DNA of 64,000 nt from Cellulosimicrobium cellulans (GTDB lineage: Bacteria; Actinomycetota; Actinomycetes; Actinomycetales; Cellulomonadaceae): assembly GCF_007679345.1 (NCBI RefSeq), contig NZ_VEGH01000004.1, forward strand, positions 62,001 to 126,000, in the 5' to 3' direction. Positions 34,321 to 42,909 of this stretch are shown in pieces (within the stretch, counting starts at the first letter, position 1; the number at the start of each line of letters is the position of its first letter). The notes under the pieces were generated by a model. It had not been told where the DNA came from. It saw nothing but the letters and a program-made list of their open reading frames with translations, and did no database searches. Made by a program: the position numbers and the translations under genes.

Positions 34321-35423
34321 GCCCGCTCCCCGGCGGAGTGAGCCGCGAGGTACGCCTCCTCGTGCGCGGCGGCGCACGCGGACCAGGTGAAGAGCCGCGC
34401 GCGCTCCAGCCCGCGCCTCTGCAGCCCCTCGGCGTCGGCCAGGGCCGCCCGGACGCCGTCGGCGATCGACCGGGCGTCGGTGGGGTCGAAGAGGGCGGCC
34501 GCGTCCCCGCACACCTCCGCGAGCGACCCCGCGGAGGACGACGCGACGGGGCAGCCGGAGGCCATCGCCTCGAGCGGCGGCATGCCGAAACCCTCGTACA
34601 GGCTCGGGAACACGAGGCAGGACGCGGTGCGGTAGAGCTCGAGCAGCTCGGCGCGCGGCACGTTCCCGCGGACGTCCACCCAGTCGGGCAGCTCCCCGAG
34701 GCCCTCGAGCCCGCCCCCGGTCAGGACCAGGCGCAGGGTCGGGTCGTCCTCCCGGAGCAGGCGGACCGCCTCCAGCAGCCGCTCGTGGTTCTTGTGCGCC
34801 CAGCCGCGAGCCGGGTACAGCAGGAAGTTCTCGCGCGGACCGAGCTGCGGCGTGAACGCCGCGGTGTCGACGGCCAGGTGGGCGACGGTGATCCGCTCCG
34901 GCGGGACGCCCAGGTGGTGCACGATCCGCTGCTTGGAGAACTCGCTGATCGTGATCACCCGGTCCGCGCGCCGCGCCGCGCGGTCGTAGTACAGGCGCCG
35001 GTACGCGAGCTCCGCCCGCGAGAACAGGTGCGGCATGTCGAGGTGCTGCACGTCGTGCAGCGTCTGCACGACGCGGTCGCCGTGGCGCGGGAGCGGCACG
35101 GTCGCCGTGAACGGGTAGTGCACGACGGCGCCGCGCGGCGCGCGCCCGAGCAGCCGGCCGCGGCGCAGCACCGAGGTCGCCACCGTCCGCAGGCGCGCCC
35201 CCGTGGAGGGTGCCGGCACGATCTCCGGGGCGAGCACCTCGGGCAGGTCGGGCACGAACCCCGCCGCCTGCGCCGGCAGCAGGACCGACGCGGACACCCG
35301 GCCGGACCTGGCCAGCTCGCGGCCGAGCTCGCGGGCGTACGTCTCGGTCCCGCCCATCCCCCCGGGGACCAGCGTCAGCATGGACAGCGCGACGCGGGGG
35401 AGGGCGCGGGACGGGACGTTCAC
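34317..35423 (-). CDS. GT4-type glycosyltransferase
   Basis: A 368-aa GT-B enzyme. LVPGGMGGTETYARELGRELA marks the acceptor-side loop; TLHDVQHLDMPHLFS and ISEFSKQRIVHHLGV follow; FLLYPARGWAHKNHERLLEA and PSLYEGFGMPPLEAMASGCP (E-x7-E) form the donor site. It starts at GTG 35423 and leads the large operon down to 28198, where every junction but one is a four-base overlap. It resembles mannosyltransferases of the PimB/RfaG group but the sugar cannot be fixed. Confidence 0.87.
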   Translation of the reverse strand: MNVPSRALPRVALSMLTLVPGGMGGTETYARELGRELARSGRVSASVLLPAQAAGFVPDLPEVLAPEIVPAPSTGARLRTVATSVLRRGRLLGRAPRGAVVHYPFTATVPLPRHGDRVVQTLHDVQHLDMPHLFSRAELAYRRLYYDRAARRADRVITISEFSKQRIVHHLGVPPERITVAHLAVDTAAFTPQLGPRENFLLYPARGWAHKNHERLLEAVRLLREDDPTLRLVLTGGGLEGLGELPDWVDVRGNVPRAELLELYRTASCLVFPSLYEGFGMPPLEAMASGCPVASSSAGSLAEVCGDAAALFDPTDARSIADGVRAALADAEGLQRRGLERARLFTWSACAAAHEEAYLAAHSAGERA

Positions 35424-35469
35424 AGGGGTTCTGCCTCCGGGTCGGGTGAGCCGCGGCGCGCGGCGCCCC

Positions 35470-35475
35470 TAGTCT
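35470..35475 (+). promoter_or_regulatory. Putative -10 (TAGTCT) for the 35514 gene
   Basis: TAGTCT 38 nt before ATG 35514 and only five bases before an in-frame ATG at 35481. Transcription would start after 35481, so it favours the 35514 start. The same hexamer lies 34 nt before gmd. Confidence 0.4.
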
Positions 35476-35513
35476 GGCCCATGTCACCCGCTCGATCCGG
35501 AAGGTCCTCCTGC

Positions 35514-36401
35514 ATGCCGCTCGACATCTTCGTCCCGTTCTGGGGCGACCCGGCCCTGCTCCGCGAGACGGTGGCGAGCGTGCTGGCCCAGCGCAACGGG
35601 GACTGGCTGCTCACGGTGGTGGACGACGCGTACCCGGACGAGAGCGTCCCGGCGTGGTTCGCCTCGATGGACGACCCACGCATCACGTACGTGCGCAAGG
35701 AGCAGAACGAGGGCATCACCGCGAACTACCGCACCTGCGTGTCGATGGCGACGCAGGAGTCGGTGGTCATCCTGGGCTGCGACGACGTGCTGCTGCCCGA
35801 CTTCGTGGACGTGGTGCTCGCGGCTCGGGCGAGGTTCCCGCGCGCCGCGATCGTCCAGCCGGGCGTGGAGGTGATCGACGAGCAGGGGCGGGTCGTGCGT
35901 CCGCTCGCCGACCGCGTGAAGCAGGACGTGGTCCGGCCGCGGGCGAGCGCGCCCCGGGTGCTGTCCGGCGAGCCGCTGGCCGCCAACCTCATGCACGGCG
36001 ACTGGCTGTACTGGCCGTCGCTCGTGTTCCGGCGCGACGTGCTCGCGCGGACCCCGTTCCTCGACGACCTGCCGCTGATCCAGGACCTGGCCCTCGTGAT
36101 GGACATGGTGCTCGACGGCGAGCAGCTGGTGCTCGAGCCCCGCGTCTGCTTCCGGTACCGCCGGCACAGCCACAGCGCCTCCTCGGCGTCGCTGCTGGAC
36201 GGCCGCCGGTTCAGCGGCGAGCGCGCCTACTTCGCGCACGTGGCCGAGCGCTGCGACGCCCAGGGGTGGCACCGCGCCGCGCGGGCCGCCAGGCTGGCGG
36301 TCACGTCGCGCCTGCACGCGCTGACCCTGCTCCCGCGGGCGGCCCGCTCGGGTGCCGCGGGCACGATGCTCCGGCACGCGTTCGGGCCGATGCGCCCGTG
36401 A
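35514..36401 (+). CDS. GT2 glycosyltransferase
   Basis: A 295-aa GT-A enzyme with LDIFVPFWGDPALLRETVAS, LTVVDDAYPDESVP and ILGCDDVLLPDFVD carrying the metal-binding acidic pair, followed by HGDWLYWPSLVFRRD. ATG 35514 has GGAAGG nine bases upstream; the in-frame ATG at 35481 would lie upstream of the predicted transcription start. The stop is close to the following epimerase (62 bases before its preferred start). Sugar specificity is unknown. Confidence 0.82.
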   Translation: MPLDIFVPFWGDPALLRETVASVLAQRNGDWLLTVVDDAYPDESVPAWFASMDDPRITYVRKEQNEGITANYRTCVSMATQESVVILGCDDVLLPDFVDVVLAARARFPRAAIVQPGVEVIDEQGRVVRPLADRVKQDVVRPRASAPRVLSGEPLAANLMHGDWLYWPSLVFRRDVLARTPFLDDLPLIQDLALVMDMVLDGEQLVLEPRVCFRYRRHSHSASSASLLDGRRFSGERAYFAHVAERCDAQGWHRAARAARLAVTSRLHALTLLPRAARSGAAGTMLRHAFGPMRP

Positions 36402-36463
36402 CCGGCGCCCCGACCCCGACCCACGGCGGACGCCCCGCCGGCACCGACGAGAGGACTCCCGCA

Positions 36464-37552
36464 GTGAACGCCCCCACGCCCACCCGCACGCCCCAGGAGG
36501 AGACCGTCCTCGTCACCGGCGGGGCGGGCTTCATCGGCACGACGATGTCCGCGGAGCTCGTGCGGACCTTCGCGCGGGTCGTCGCGCTCGACAACCTGCA
36601 CCCGCAGGTGCACGCCCGCCCGGAGCGGCCCGCCGAGCTCGCCGAGGGCGTCGAGCTGGTCGTCGGCGACGTCACCGACCCGGCCGCGTGGGACGCGCTG
36701 CTCGCCGACGTCCGTCCCGACGTCGTCATCCACCTCGCGGCCGAGACCGGCACCGGCCAGTCGCTCACCGAGTCCACCCGGCACGCCGAGGCGAACGTGG
36801 TCGGCACCACGCAGATGCTGGACGGCCTGCGGCGCGCCGGCGTCCGGCCGCGTCGCATCGTCCTGTCGAGCAGCCGCGCGGTCTACGGCGAGGGCGCGTG
36901 GCGCCGCGCCGACGGCACGCTGTTCCTGCCGGGCCAGCGGACGGCGGAGATCCTCGAGCGGCACGAGTGGGACTTCCCGGGCGCCGAGCCGGTCGCGATG
37001 TCCGCGGCGACGACCCGGCCGGCCCCGGTCAGCGTCTACGGCGCCACCAAGCTCGCCCAGGAGCACATCATCACGTCGTGGGCGAACTCCGAGGGGGTCG
37101 AGGCGGTCGTGCTGCGGCTGCAGAACGTCTACGGGCCTGGCCAGTCGCTGACCAACTCCTACACCGGGATCATGGCGCTCTTCTGCCGCCTGGCCCGCGA
37201 GGGCGCGTCCATCCCGCTGTACGAGGACGGGGCCGTGCGCCGGGACTTCGTGCTGGTCGACGACGTGGCGCGGGCGCTCCTCGCGGCCACGACCGCCGCC
37301 GATCCGGGCAGCGTCCCGATCGACATCGGCTCCGGTGAGCACCAGACGATCGCCGACGCCGCCCGGCTGATCGCCCGGTTCTACGGCGCGCCGGACCCGC
37401 ACGTCACCGGTCAGTACCGCCAGGGCGACGTCCGGCACGCGTGGGCCGACGTGACCCGGGCGCGGGAGGTGCTGGGCTGGTCCCCGCAGGTCTCGCTCGC
37501 CGAGGGCGTCGACCGCCTCGCGCGGTGGGTGGACGAGCAGCAGGGCGCCTGA
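36464..37552 (+). CDS. NAD-dependent epimerase/dehydratase, possibly dTDP-L-rhamnose 4-epimerase
   Basis: A 362-aa extended SDR. The Rossmann motif [10 protein letters not shown] is near residue 17, SSSRAVYGEG replaces the usual S-T, and YGATK (YxxxK) is present. An insert of about 45 residues (RRADGTLFLPGQRT ... PAPV) between the serine and tyrosine resembles WbiB-type dTDP-L-rhamnose 4-epimerases, which make 6-deoxy-L-talose. UDP-sugar epimerisation remains possible. GTG 36464 has GAGAGGA seven bases upstream; an alternative GTG at 36398 would overlap the previous stop. The rml pathway could supply the substrate. Confidence 0.78.
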   Translation: MNAPTPTRTPQEETVLVTGGAGFIGTTMSAELVRTFARVVALDNLHPQVHARPERPAELAEGVELVVGDVTDPAAWDALLADVRPDVVIHLAAETGTGQSLTESTRHAEANVVGTTQMLDGLRRAGVRPRRIVLSSSRAVYGEGAWRRADGTLFLPGQRTAEILERHEWDFPGAEPVAMSAATTRPAPVSVYGATKLAQEHIITSWANSEGVEAVVLRLQNVYGPGQSLTNSYTGIMALFCRLAREGASIPLYEDGAVRRDFVLVDDVARALLAATTAADPGSVPIDIGSGEHQTIADAARLIARFYGAPDPHVTGQYRQGDVRHAWADVTRAREVLGWSPQVSLAEGVDRLARWVDEQQGA

Positions 37553-37561
37553 CCGGGGTGG

Positions 37562-37599
37562 CGACGAGGGGGCGGACCGAAGCGTCCGCCCCCTCGTCG
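37562..37599. terminator. Bidirectional hairpin
   Basis: A 16-bp perfect stem (37562-37577 with 37584-37599) and a six-base loop fill the 49-bp gap between the convergent epimerase and acyltransferase genes. Confidence 0.8.
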
Positions 37600-37601
37600 T
37601 C

Positions 37602-38738
37602 TCAGGCGGGCCGGGCGGCGGTGGACCGCCGGGCCCACCGCATCGCCGGCCGCTCGACGACCAGCCAGCTCGCGACGGCCAGCGGCACGGTGACCGCGAG
37701 GGCGACGACGTCGTACGCCAGGATCGGCAGCTCGTGCGCGCCGGTCAGCACCAGCAGCTGCTGGACGGGGAACGCGTAGATGTAGATGCCGTACGACACG
37801 TCGTGGCGCCGCAGCAGGTCGGGGATCGGCAGCGCGGAGCCGACCCAGATCAGCGCGTAGGCGAGGAACGGCGCGGTCAGCTGCGCCCCCCACCCGTCGA
37901 GCAGCCACACCGCTCCGGCCACGACCGCCACGCTGCCGGCTGCGGCGGCCCAGTGCATCGGCAGGCGGTGCCGCAGCCGCTCGACGAGCGCGCCGCCGAG
38001 GAACAGGGGCAGCAGCTTCGCGAGCAGCTGGGCGTCGACGTTGCCGCCGAGCAGCGTCGCGACGCCGTGCGGCCAGCCCGCGTGGGCGGCCACCGACAGC
38101 AGGAAGGCCCCCACCAGGCCCCAGACGGAACGGCGCATGAAGCCGACCAGGGCGAGCAGCCCCACGACGAGGTAGCAGAGGAACTCGTAGTACAGGCTCC
38201 ACAGCGAGCCGTTCCAGGCGCCGGGGTACGGCACGTCGGCCGGCGTGCCCGCGATGTCGTAGGCGTTCACCCGCAGGAACAGGTTGCTCCACACGAAGTT
38301 CGCAGGGGTCGTGCTCGTCGTCAGGTAGCCCGAGAGGGTGCCGTGCAACCAGACGTACCCGATCGGGCCCACGACGGCCACCATGACCAGCAGGCAGACC
38401 ACGAACGCGGGGAAGATCCGGGCGACCCGGTGCACCAGGTACGTCGACAGCGGGTTGCGCCAGCGCGAGCCGGTGATCAGGTAGCCGCTGACCGCGAAGA
38501 ACCCGAACACGGCCCAGCCGCCGAGGTTCTCGCCGTCCAGGTGCGGCCCGACGCCGCGGCCCGAGATGTAGTACGCGTGGGCGTGCAGCACCAGCACCGC
38601 GAGAGCGAGGCGGACCACGTTGAGCCCGTTGCGCCGCGGGTCCATCTGGTGGCCGTGCCACCGGCCCAGCCGGGCCTCGGGGGCGGTGCGCACGTCGGGG
38701 CGCGCGGGCGCGAGCTCCTGCGGAGTGGCCGCCGTCAC
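37602..38738 (-). CDS. Acyltransferase 3 family membrane protein
   Basis: A 378-aa integral membrane O-acyltransferase with about ten segments. NVVRLALAVLVLHAHAYY holds the family's R...H catalytic-region signature; FFAVSGYLITGSRWRN and YYEFLCYLVVG are further conserved blocks. Such enzymes acetylate or succinylate sugar hydroxyls on cell-surface glycans, using a donor from the cytoplasm. The start is GTG 38738. It is a single-gene unit between two convergent/divergent neighbours, so the target glycan cannot be assigned by operon. Confidence 0.88.
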   Translation of the reverse strand: MTAATPQELAPARPDVRTAPEARLGRWHGHQMDPRRNGLNVVRLALAVLVLHAHAYYISGRGVGPHLDGENLGGWAVFGFFAVSGYLITGSRWRNPLSTYLVHRVARIFPAFVVCLLVMVAVVGPIGYVWLHGTLSGYLTTSTTPANFVWSNLFLRVNAYDIAGTPADVPYPGAWNGSLWSLYYEFLCYLVVGLLALVGFMRRSVWGLVGAFLLSVAAHAGWPHGVATLLGGNVDAQLLAKLLPLFLGGALVERLRHRLPMHWAAAAGSVAVVAGAVWLLDGWGAQLTAPFLAYALIWVGSALPIPDLLRRHDVSYGIYIYAFPVQQLLVLTGAHELPILAYDVVALAVTVPLAVASWLVVERPAMRWARRSTAARPA

Positions 38739-38806
38739 GGGGCGAGGCCCGGAAGGGAGGTGTCCATGCGCACAGTGTCGCGCACCGGCCCCTCCGGCCC
38801 CGCACC

Positions 38807-38812
38807 TACGAT
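38807..38812 (+). promoter_or_regulatory. Putative leaderless -10 (TACGAT) for the 38819 gene
   Basis: TACGAT ends six bases before GTG 38819, the spacing expected if transcription begins at the start codon. No ribosome site is visible upstream. Confidence 0.45.
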
Positions 38813-38818
38813 GGCGCG

Positions 38819-39946
38819 GTGCGAGTTCTGTTCGACGCGACGGCCATCCCTGCGGACCGCGGAGGTGTGGGCCGGTACGTCGACGCGCTGCTGCCCGCCC
38901 TCGAGGCGGAGGGGGTGGACCTGCGCGTCGTGTGCCAGGCGCGCGACGCGGACCAGACGGCTGCGCTCGTCCCGGGGGCCGACGTGCTCCCCGTGCACGG
39001 GCTCGTCGAGCGCCGTCCCGCCCGGCTCGCCTGGGAGCAGACGGCCCTGCCCCTGCTGGCCCGGCGCGGGGTCGACCTGCTGCACAGCCCGCACTACACC
39101 TTCCCGGTCGCGACGCCGGTGCCCCTGGTCGTCACGCTGCACGACGCCACGTTCTTCAGCCACCCGCAGCTGCACTCGCCGGTGAAGGCGCGGTTCTTCC
39201 GCACCGCCACCCGGCTCGCCGTGCGCCGCGCGGCAGGGCTGGTGGTGCCGTCCCGGGCCACCCGGGACGAGGTCGTGCGCTACGCGGGCGGGTCCCCGAG
39301 CCGGTTCACCGTCGCCTACCACGGAGTCGACACCGGGGTCTTCCACCCCGTGGACGCCGCGGAGCGCGCGCGTGTGCGCGCGGCGATCGGGCTCGGTGCC
39401 GACGAGCCCTACGTCGCGTTCCTCGGCACGCTGGAGCCGCGCAAGAACGTGCCCGCCCTGATCGAGGGCTGGGTCCGGGCGTGCGAGGGCGGTGGGCCGG
39501 CGCCGGCGCTCGTGCTCGCCGGCGGGTCCGGCTGGGACACCGCGGTCGACGCGGCGGTGTCGGCGGTGCCGGCCGGGCTCCGCCTGATCCGCACCGGCTA
39601 CCTGCCGCTGGGCGACCTCGCCGGGCTGCTCTCGGGGGCGACCGTGGTCGCGTACCCGAGCCTGGGCGAGGGCTTCGGCCTGCCGGTGCTGGAGGCGATG
39701 GCCTGCCGCGCGGCCGTGCTGACCACCCGGGAGCTGTCGCTTCCCGAGGTCGGCGGGGACGCCGTCGCGTACACCGGCACCGCGGCGGCGGACATCGCGG
39801 GCGCGCTGCGCTCGCTGCTGGACGACGCCCCGGAGCGGGCGCGGCTGGCGGCGGCCGCCGAGGAGCGGGCGGCGGGCTTCACCTGGCGCGAGGCCGCCCG
39901 TGCGCACGTCGCGGCGTACGAGGACGCCCTGGCCGCCCGGCGCTGA
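38819..39946 (+). CDS. GT4-type glycosyltransferase
   Basis: A 375-aa GT-B enzyme: RVLFDATAIPADRGGVGRYV, VVTLHDATFFSHPQLHS, VVPSRATRDEVVRYAG, AFLGTLEPRKNVPALIEGW and PSLGEGFGLPVLEAMACRA with E-x7-E. It resembles MshA/PimB-type and mannosyltransferase families. The GTG start probably lacks a leader: a TACGAT -10 lies six bases upstream. The stop codon sits in the loop of a long hairpin that separates it from convergent rmlC. Confidence 0.87.
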   Translation: MRVLFDATAIPADRGGVGRYVDALLPALEAEGVDLRVVCQARDADQTAALVPGADVLPVHGLVERRPARLAWEQTALPLLARRGVDLLHSPHYTFPVATPVPLVVTLHDATFFSHPQLHSPVKARFFRTATRLAVRRAAGLVVPSRATRDEVVRYAGGSPSRFTVAYHGVDTGVFHPVDAAERARVRAAIGLGADEPYVAFLGTLEPRKNVPALIEGWVRACEGGGPAPALVLAGGSGWDTAVDAAVSAVPAGLRLIRTGYLPLGDLAGLLSGATVVAYPSLGEGFGLPVLEAMACRAAVLTTRELSLPEVGGDAVAYTGTAAADIAGALRSLLDDAPERARLAAAAEERAAGFTWREAARAHVAAYEDALAARR

Positions 39947-39968
39947 GCCGGGCGGCCCGGGCGTCCTC
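39920..39968. terminator. Long hairpin with the GT4 stop codon in its loop
   Basis: A stem of 22 positions (39920-39941 with 39947-39968) has one mismatch and a five-base loop holding TGA 39944-39946. It covers the whole gap to rmlC's stop at 39977 and would serve both convergent genes. Confidence 0.75.
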
Positions 39969-39976
39969 GCGGCGTG

Positions 39977-40591
39977 TCAGGCCAGGCCGGCCACGTACCG
40001 CTGCACGGTGTCGTGGTCGGGCAGCAGCCCGGACGCGCGAGCCTCCGCGAGCGAGGGCGCCGCCAAGTCCTTCGCGGACAGCTGCGGCGTGATCGGCGAG
40101 CCGTCCCGGGCCTGGGTCGGCCAGTCGATGCCGACCTCCGGGTCCAGCGGGTGGATGCCGTGCTCGCGACCGGGCGAGTACCCCGTGGAGCAGAGGTACG
40201 TGACCGTGGAGCCGTCCTCCAGCGACAGGAACGCGTGCCCGAGGCCCTCGCCCAGGTAGATCGCCCGCCGGTCCACGTCGTCGAGCAGCACGGCGTCCCA
40301 GGTCCCGAAGGTCGGGGACCCCACGCGGATGTCGACCACGACGTCCAGCACCGCGCCCTTCGGGCAGGTCACGTACTTGGCCTGCCCCGGAGGGACGTCC
40401 GCGAAGTGGATGCCCCGGAGCACCCCGGCGGCGGACACGGAGATGTTCGCCTGCTGCAGGTCGAACCGGTGGCCGGTCGCCTCGGCGAACGGGCCGCCCT
40501 GGAACGCCTCCAGGAAGACGCCACGGGGGTCGCCGTGCTGCGTCGGCGTGATCTCCCAGGCGCCGGGGACGGCGAGCTCGCGGTAGGTCAT
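39977..40591 (-). CDS. rmlC: dTDP-4-dehydrorhamnose 3,5-epimerase
   Basis: A 204-aa cupin that epimerises C3 and C5 of dTDP-4-keto-6-deoxyglucose. VLRGIHFADV carries the catalytic H62; K72 and Y132 are in positions expected for the active site. The enzyme begins MTYRELAVPGAWEITP as typical RmlC. ATG 40591 has GAGAGGA eight bases upstream and a TAGGCT -10 candidate at 40625-40630. It is divergent from rmlD, sharing an 84-bp promoter region. Confidence 0.93.
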   Translation of the reverse strand: MTYRELAVPGAWEITPTQHGDPRGVFLEAFQGGPFAEATGHRFDLQQANISVSAAGVLRGIHFADVPPGQAKYVTCPKGAVLDVVVDIRVGSPTFGTWDAVLLDDVDRRAIYLGEGLGHAFLSLEDGSTVTYLCSTGYSPGREHGIHPLDPEVGIDWPTQARDGSPITPQLSAKDLAAPSLAEARASGLLPDHDTVQRYVAGLA

Positions 40592-40624
40592 TGGGGGGTC
40601 CTCTCGGGTCGAACGGCCGGGAAG

Positions 40625-40630
40625 AGCCTA
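40625..40630 (-). promoter_or_regulatory. Putative -10 element of rmlC
   Basis: TAGGCT in GGATAGGCTC on the minus strand, 33 nt before ATG 40591, the same spacing as at rmlB. No clear -35. Confidence 0.4.
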
Positions 40631-40675
40631 TCCGGGCCGGTACGCTGCGGGGGTTTGCCGACTGAAGGAGAAGAC

Positions 40676-41521
40676 GTGCGCTGGCTGGTGACGGGTGCCC
40701 ACGGCATGCTCGGTCAGGATCTCGTCGCGCTGCTGCGCGAGCGGGGCCACGACGTGACGGGGCTGGACCGCGCGGACCTCGACATCACGGACCCGGCGGC
40801 GACCGCGGACGCCGCTGCCGGGTACGACGTGCTCGCCAACGTCGCCGCCTACACGGCCGTCGACGCGGCGGAGGCCGACGAGCGGGCGGCGTTCGCGGTG
40901 AACGCCGCGGGACCGGCGCTGCTCGCCCGGGCCGCGCGCGGGGCCGGCGCCCGCCTCGTGCAGATCTCCACGGACTACGTGTTCGACGGCCACGCCGACC
41001 GCCCGTACGGCGAGGACGCCCCGATCCTGCCGCGCTCGGCCTACGGGCGGACCAAGGCAGCGGGGGAGTGGGCCGTGCGCGCCGAGGCGCCGGACCACCT
41101 GATCGTGCGGACCGCCTGGCTCTACGGCGCGCACGGAGCGTGCTTCCCGAAGACGATCGCGCGCGTCGCCGCAGAGAAGGGCGGGCTCGACGTGGTCGCC
41201 GACCAGGTCGGGCAGCCCACCTGGACGGTCGACCTCGCGGACCTCGTCGAGCGGCTCGTCGCGGCCGGCGCGCCCGCCGGGACCTACCACGGCACCTCGG
41301 GCGGACAGACCTCCTGGCACGGCTTCGCCCGGGCCGCCGTGGCCGCGGCGGGACTCGACCCGGCGATCGTCCGGGAGACGACCTCGGAGAAGTTCGAGCG
41401 GCCGGCGCCCCGGCCCGCGTACTCGGTCCTCGGGCACGACGCGCTGCGGGCGGCGGGCGTCGAGCCCATCGGGGAGTGGCAGGAGCGCTGGGACGCCGCC
41501 GCGGGAGCCGTGCTCGCGTGA
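40676..41521 (+). CDS. rmlD: dTDP-4-dehydrorhamnose reductase
   Basis: A 281-aa SDR catalysing the last step to dTDP-L-rhamnose with NAD(P)H. WLVTGAHGMLGQDL is the nucleotide-binding loop, QISTDYVFDG holds S98-T99-D100-Y101, and Y123-x3-K127 is the catalytic pair. VRTAWLYG and DQVGQPTWTVDLA are RmlD hallmarks. GTG 40676 has GAAGGAGA six bases upstream, so the long upstream open frame is not used. It is convergent with the fused acetyltransferase/ketoisomerase gene. Confidence 0.94.
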   Translation: MRWLVTGAHGMLGQDLVALLRERGHDVTGLDRADLDITDPAATADAAAGYDVLANVAAYTAVDAAEADERAAFAVNAAGPALLARAARGAGARLVQISTDYVFDGHADRPYGEDAPILPRSAYGRTKAAGEWAVRAEAPDHLIVRTAWLYGAHGACFPKTIARVAAEKGGLDVVADQVGQPTWTVDLADLVERLVAAGAPAGTYHGTSGGQTSWHGFARAAVAAAGLDPAIVRETTSEKFERPAPRPAYSVLGHDALRAAGVEPIGEWQERWDAAAGAVLA

Positions 41522-41527
41522 CCCCGG

Positions 41528-41565
41528 CCGGGCGCGCGACCGGCTCATCCCGGTCGCGCGTCCGG
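41528..41565. terminator. Bidirectional hairpin
   Basis: A 16-bp stem with one G-T pair (41528-41543 with 41550-41565) and a six-base loop fill the 45-bp gap between convergent rmlD and the fused gene. Confidence 0.75.
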
Positions 41566-41566
41566 C

Positions 41567-42487
41567 TCACGTGCGATCGGCCTCGCTGAGGAACTCCTCG
41601 TACGTCCGGATGTAGTCGTCCGCGTCGTACGGCAGCGAGGCGAAGACACCGAGCACCGCGTCCTCGGTGTACCGGTACTGCGTCCCCCAGGTCATGGCGG
41701 GCATGTACAGGCCGACGCCGGGCTGGTCGAGGACCACCTCGGTCCGCTGGGTCCCGTCGTCCACGATGCACGCGACCGAGCCGCGGAGGCAGACGAGGAC
41801 CTGCTCGCACGCGCGGTGGGCGTGCTCGCCGCGCACGTCCTTGGACGGGACGTCGAAGACGGCGAAGAACCGCGCGGGCTCGAACGGGAGGTCCTTGCCG
41901 AGCTCGATCGCGGCGAGTGACCCGCGCAGGTCGCTCGCGACCCGCAGCGGGATCAGCCGCGCGCCGCCCGTGAGCTCTCGCTCGCCGACCGCGTCGGCGG
42001 CCGTGACGGCGGGGGCCTTCTCCGCGCCGGCGTAGCCGGTGATCCTGGCCGGGTTGCCGACGACGACCGCGTTGGCGGGCACGTCCTTGGTCACGACGGC
42101 CCCGGCGCCGACCATGGCGTTCCGGCCGACCCGCACGCCCGGCAGGATCACGGCGCCGGCGCCGAGCGAGGCGCCGTCGGCGACGACCGTTTGCAGGAAC
42201 TCCTCGGGGTACTGCTTCGAGCGGGGGAACCGGTCGTTGGCGAACGTGACGTTCGGGCCCACGAACACGTCGTCGCCCAGTCGCACGCCGTCCCACAGCT
42301 GGACGCCCGACTTCACCGTGACCCGGTCCCCGACGACGACGTCGTTCTCCACGAGGACGTGGTCGCAGATGTTGCAGTCGACGCCGATGCGGGCGCCCGG
42401 CAGCACGTGCGCGAACGCCCAGATCCGGGTGAGGTCGCCGACGGTCTCGGACTCGCAGATGCCCTGCGGGTGCACGAACGGGCTCAC
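41567..42487 (-). CDS. Fused sugar N-acetyltransferase / dTDP-4-keto-6-deoxyglucose 3,4-ketoisomerase (FdtD/WxcM-like)
   Basis: A 306-aa bifunctional protein. Residues 1-150 are a left-handed beta-helix acetyltransferase of hexapeptide repeats, with FANDRFPRSKQYPEEFLQ as the loop and GAGAVVTKDVPANAVVVGNP at the end. Residues about 175-306 are a cupin ketoisomerase with RGEHAHRACEQVLVCLRGS (H-A-H at 222-224) and LPYDADDYIRTYEEFL. The order matches WxcM and FdtD, which isomerise dTDP-4-keto-6-deoxyglucose and later acetylate the 3-amino product. With the aminotransferase at 43903 it gives dTDP-Fuc3NAc or dTDP-Qui3NAc. GTG 42487 overlaps the GtrA stop. Confidence 0.9.
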   Translation of the reverse strand: MSPFVHPQGICESETVGDLTRIWAFAHVLPGARIGVDCNICDHVLVENDVVVGDRVTVKSGVQLWDGVRLGDDVFVGPNVTFANDRFPRSKQYPEEFLQTVVADGASLGAGAVILPGVRVGRNAMVGAGAVVTKDVPANAVVVGNPARITGYAGAEKAPAVTAADAVGERELTGGARLIPLRVASDLRGSLAAIELGKDLPFEPARFFAVFDVPSKDVRGEHAHRACEQVLVCLRGSVACIVDDGTQRTEVVLDQPGVGLYMPAMTWGTQYRYTEDAVLGVFASLPYDADDYIRTYEEFLSEADRT

Positions 42488-42909
42488 GGGGTCTCCAGGT
42501 GAGGGGTGTCGGGGGCACCGGCGGTGCGGGCCCGGTGCAGGCGGCCGGTGATGAGCCGGCCGCCGAGGAAGGTGAGGGGGGCGGTGACGACGACGACGAG
42601 GCTCGTCGCCGCCTCGGGGTACCCGGCGGTGGTCCACAGGTGGACCACCGCCAGGCCGATCAGGTAGACGACCAGGTAGAGGACCACGTAGGCGATCACC
42701 GCGGCGCGGTTCATCCGGACGCCGTAGACGAACCGGTCCGCCAGGAACGTCGACAGCACCAGCCCGCCGGCGAAGACCAGGGTGTACGCCAGCCGCGGGT
42801 CGATGACGAGCGACAGCAGCGCGAGCAGACCGGCCGTGATCAGGGTGTTGGCGCCCCCGGCCAGCAGGAACCGCCATGCCGACCCGCTGAGGCTGTGGCG
42901 CTCAGGCAT
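42484..42909 (-). CDS. GtrA-family membrane protein
   Basis: A 141-aa protein with four hydrophobic segments: WRFLLAGGANTLITAGLLAL is the characteristic GtrA opening and LADRFVYGVRMNR follows segment two. GtrA proteins are thought to flip polyprenyl-phosphate sugars. It overlaps the 3' end of the GT2 gene by eight bases, matching the gtrA-gtrB order of glycan-modification modules. Confidence 0.88.
   Translation of the reverse strand: MPERHSLSGSAWRFLLAGGANTLITAGLLALLSLVIDPRLAYTLVFAGGLVLSTFLADRFVYGVRMNRAAVIAYVVLYLVVYLIGLAVVHLWTTAGYPEAATSLVVVVTAPLTFLGGRLITGRLHRARTAGAPDTPHLETP

Noticed and set aside
35481-35513. Upstream ATG for the GT2 gene at 35514
   Set aside because: It lies before the predicted transcription start and lacks a ribosome site; the ATG at 35514 has GGAAGG at good spacing.
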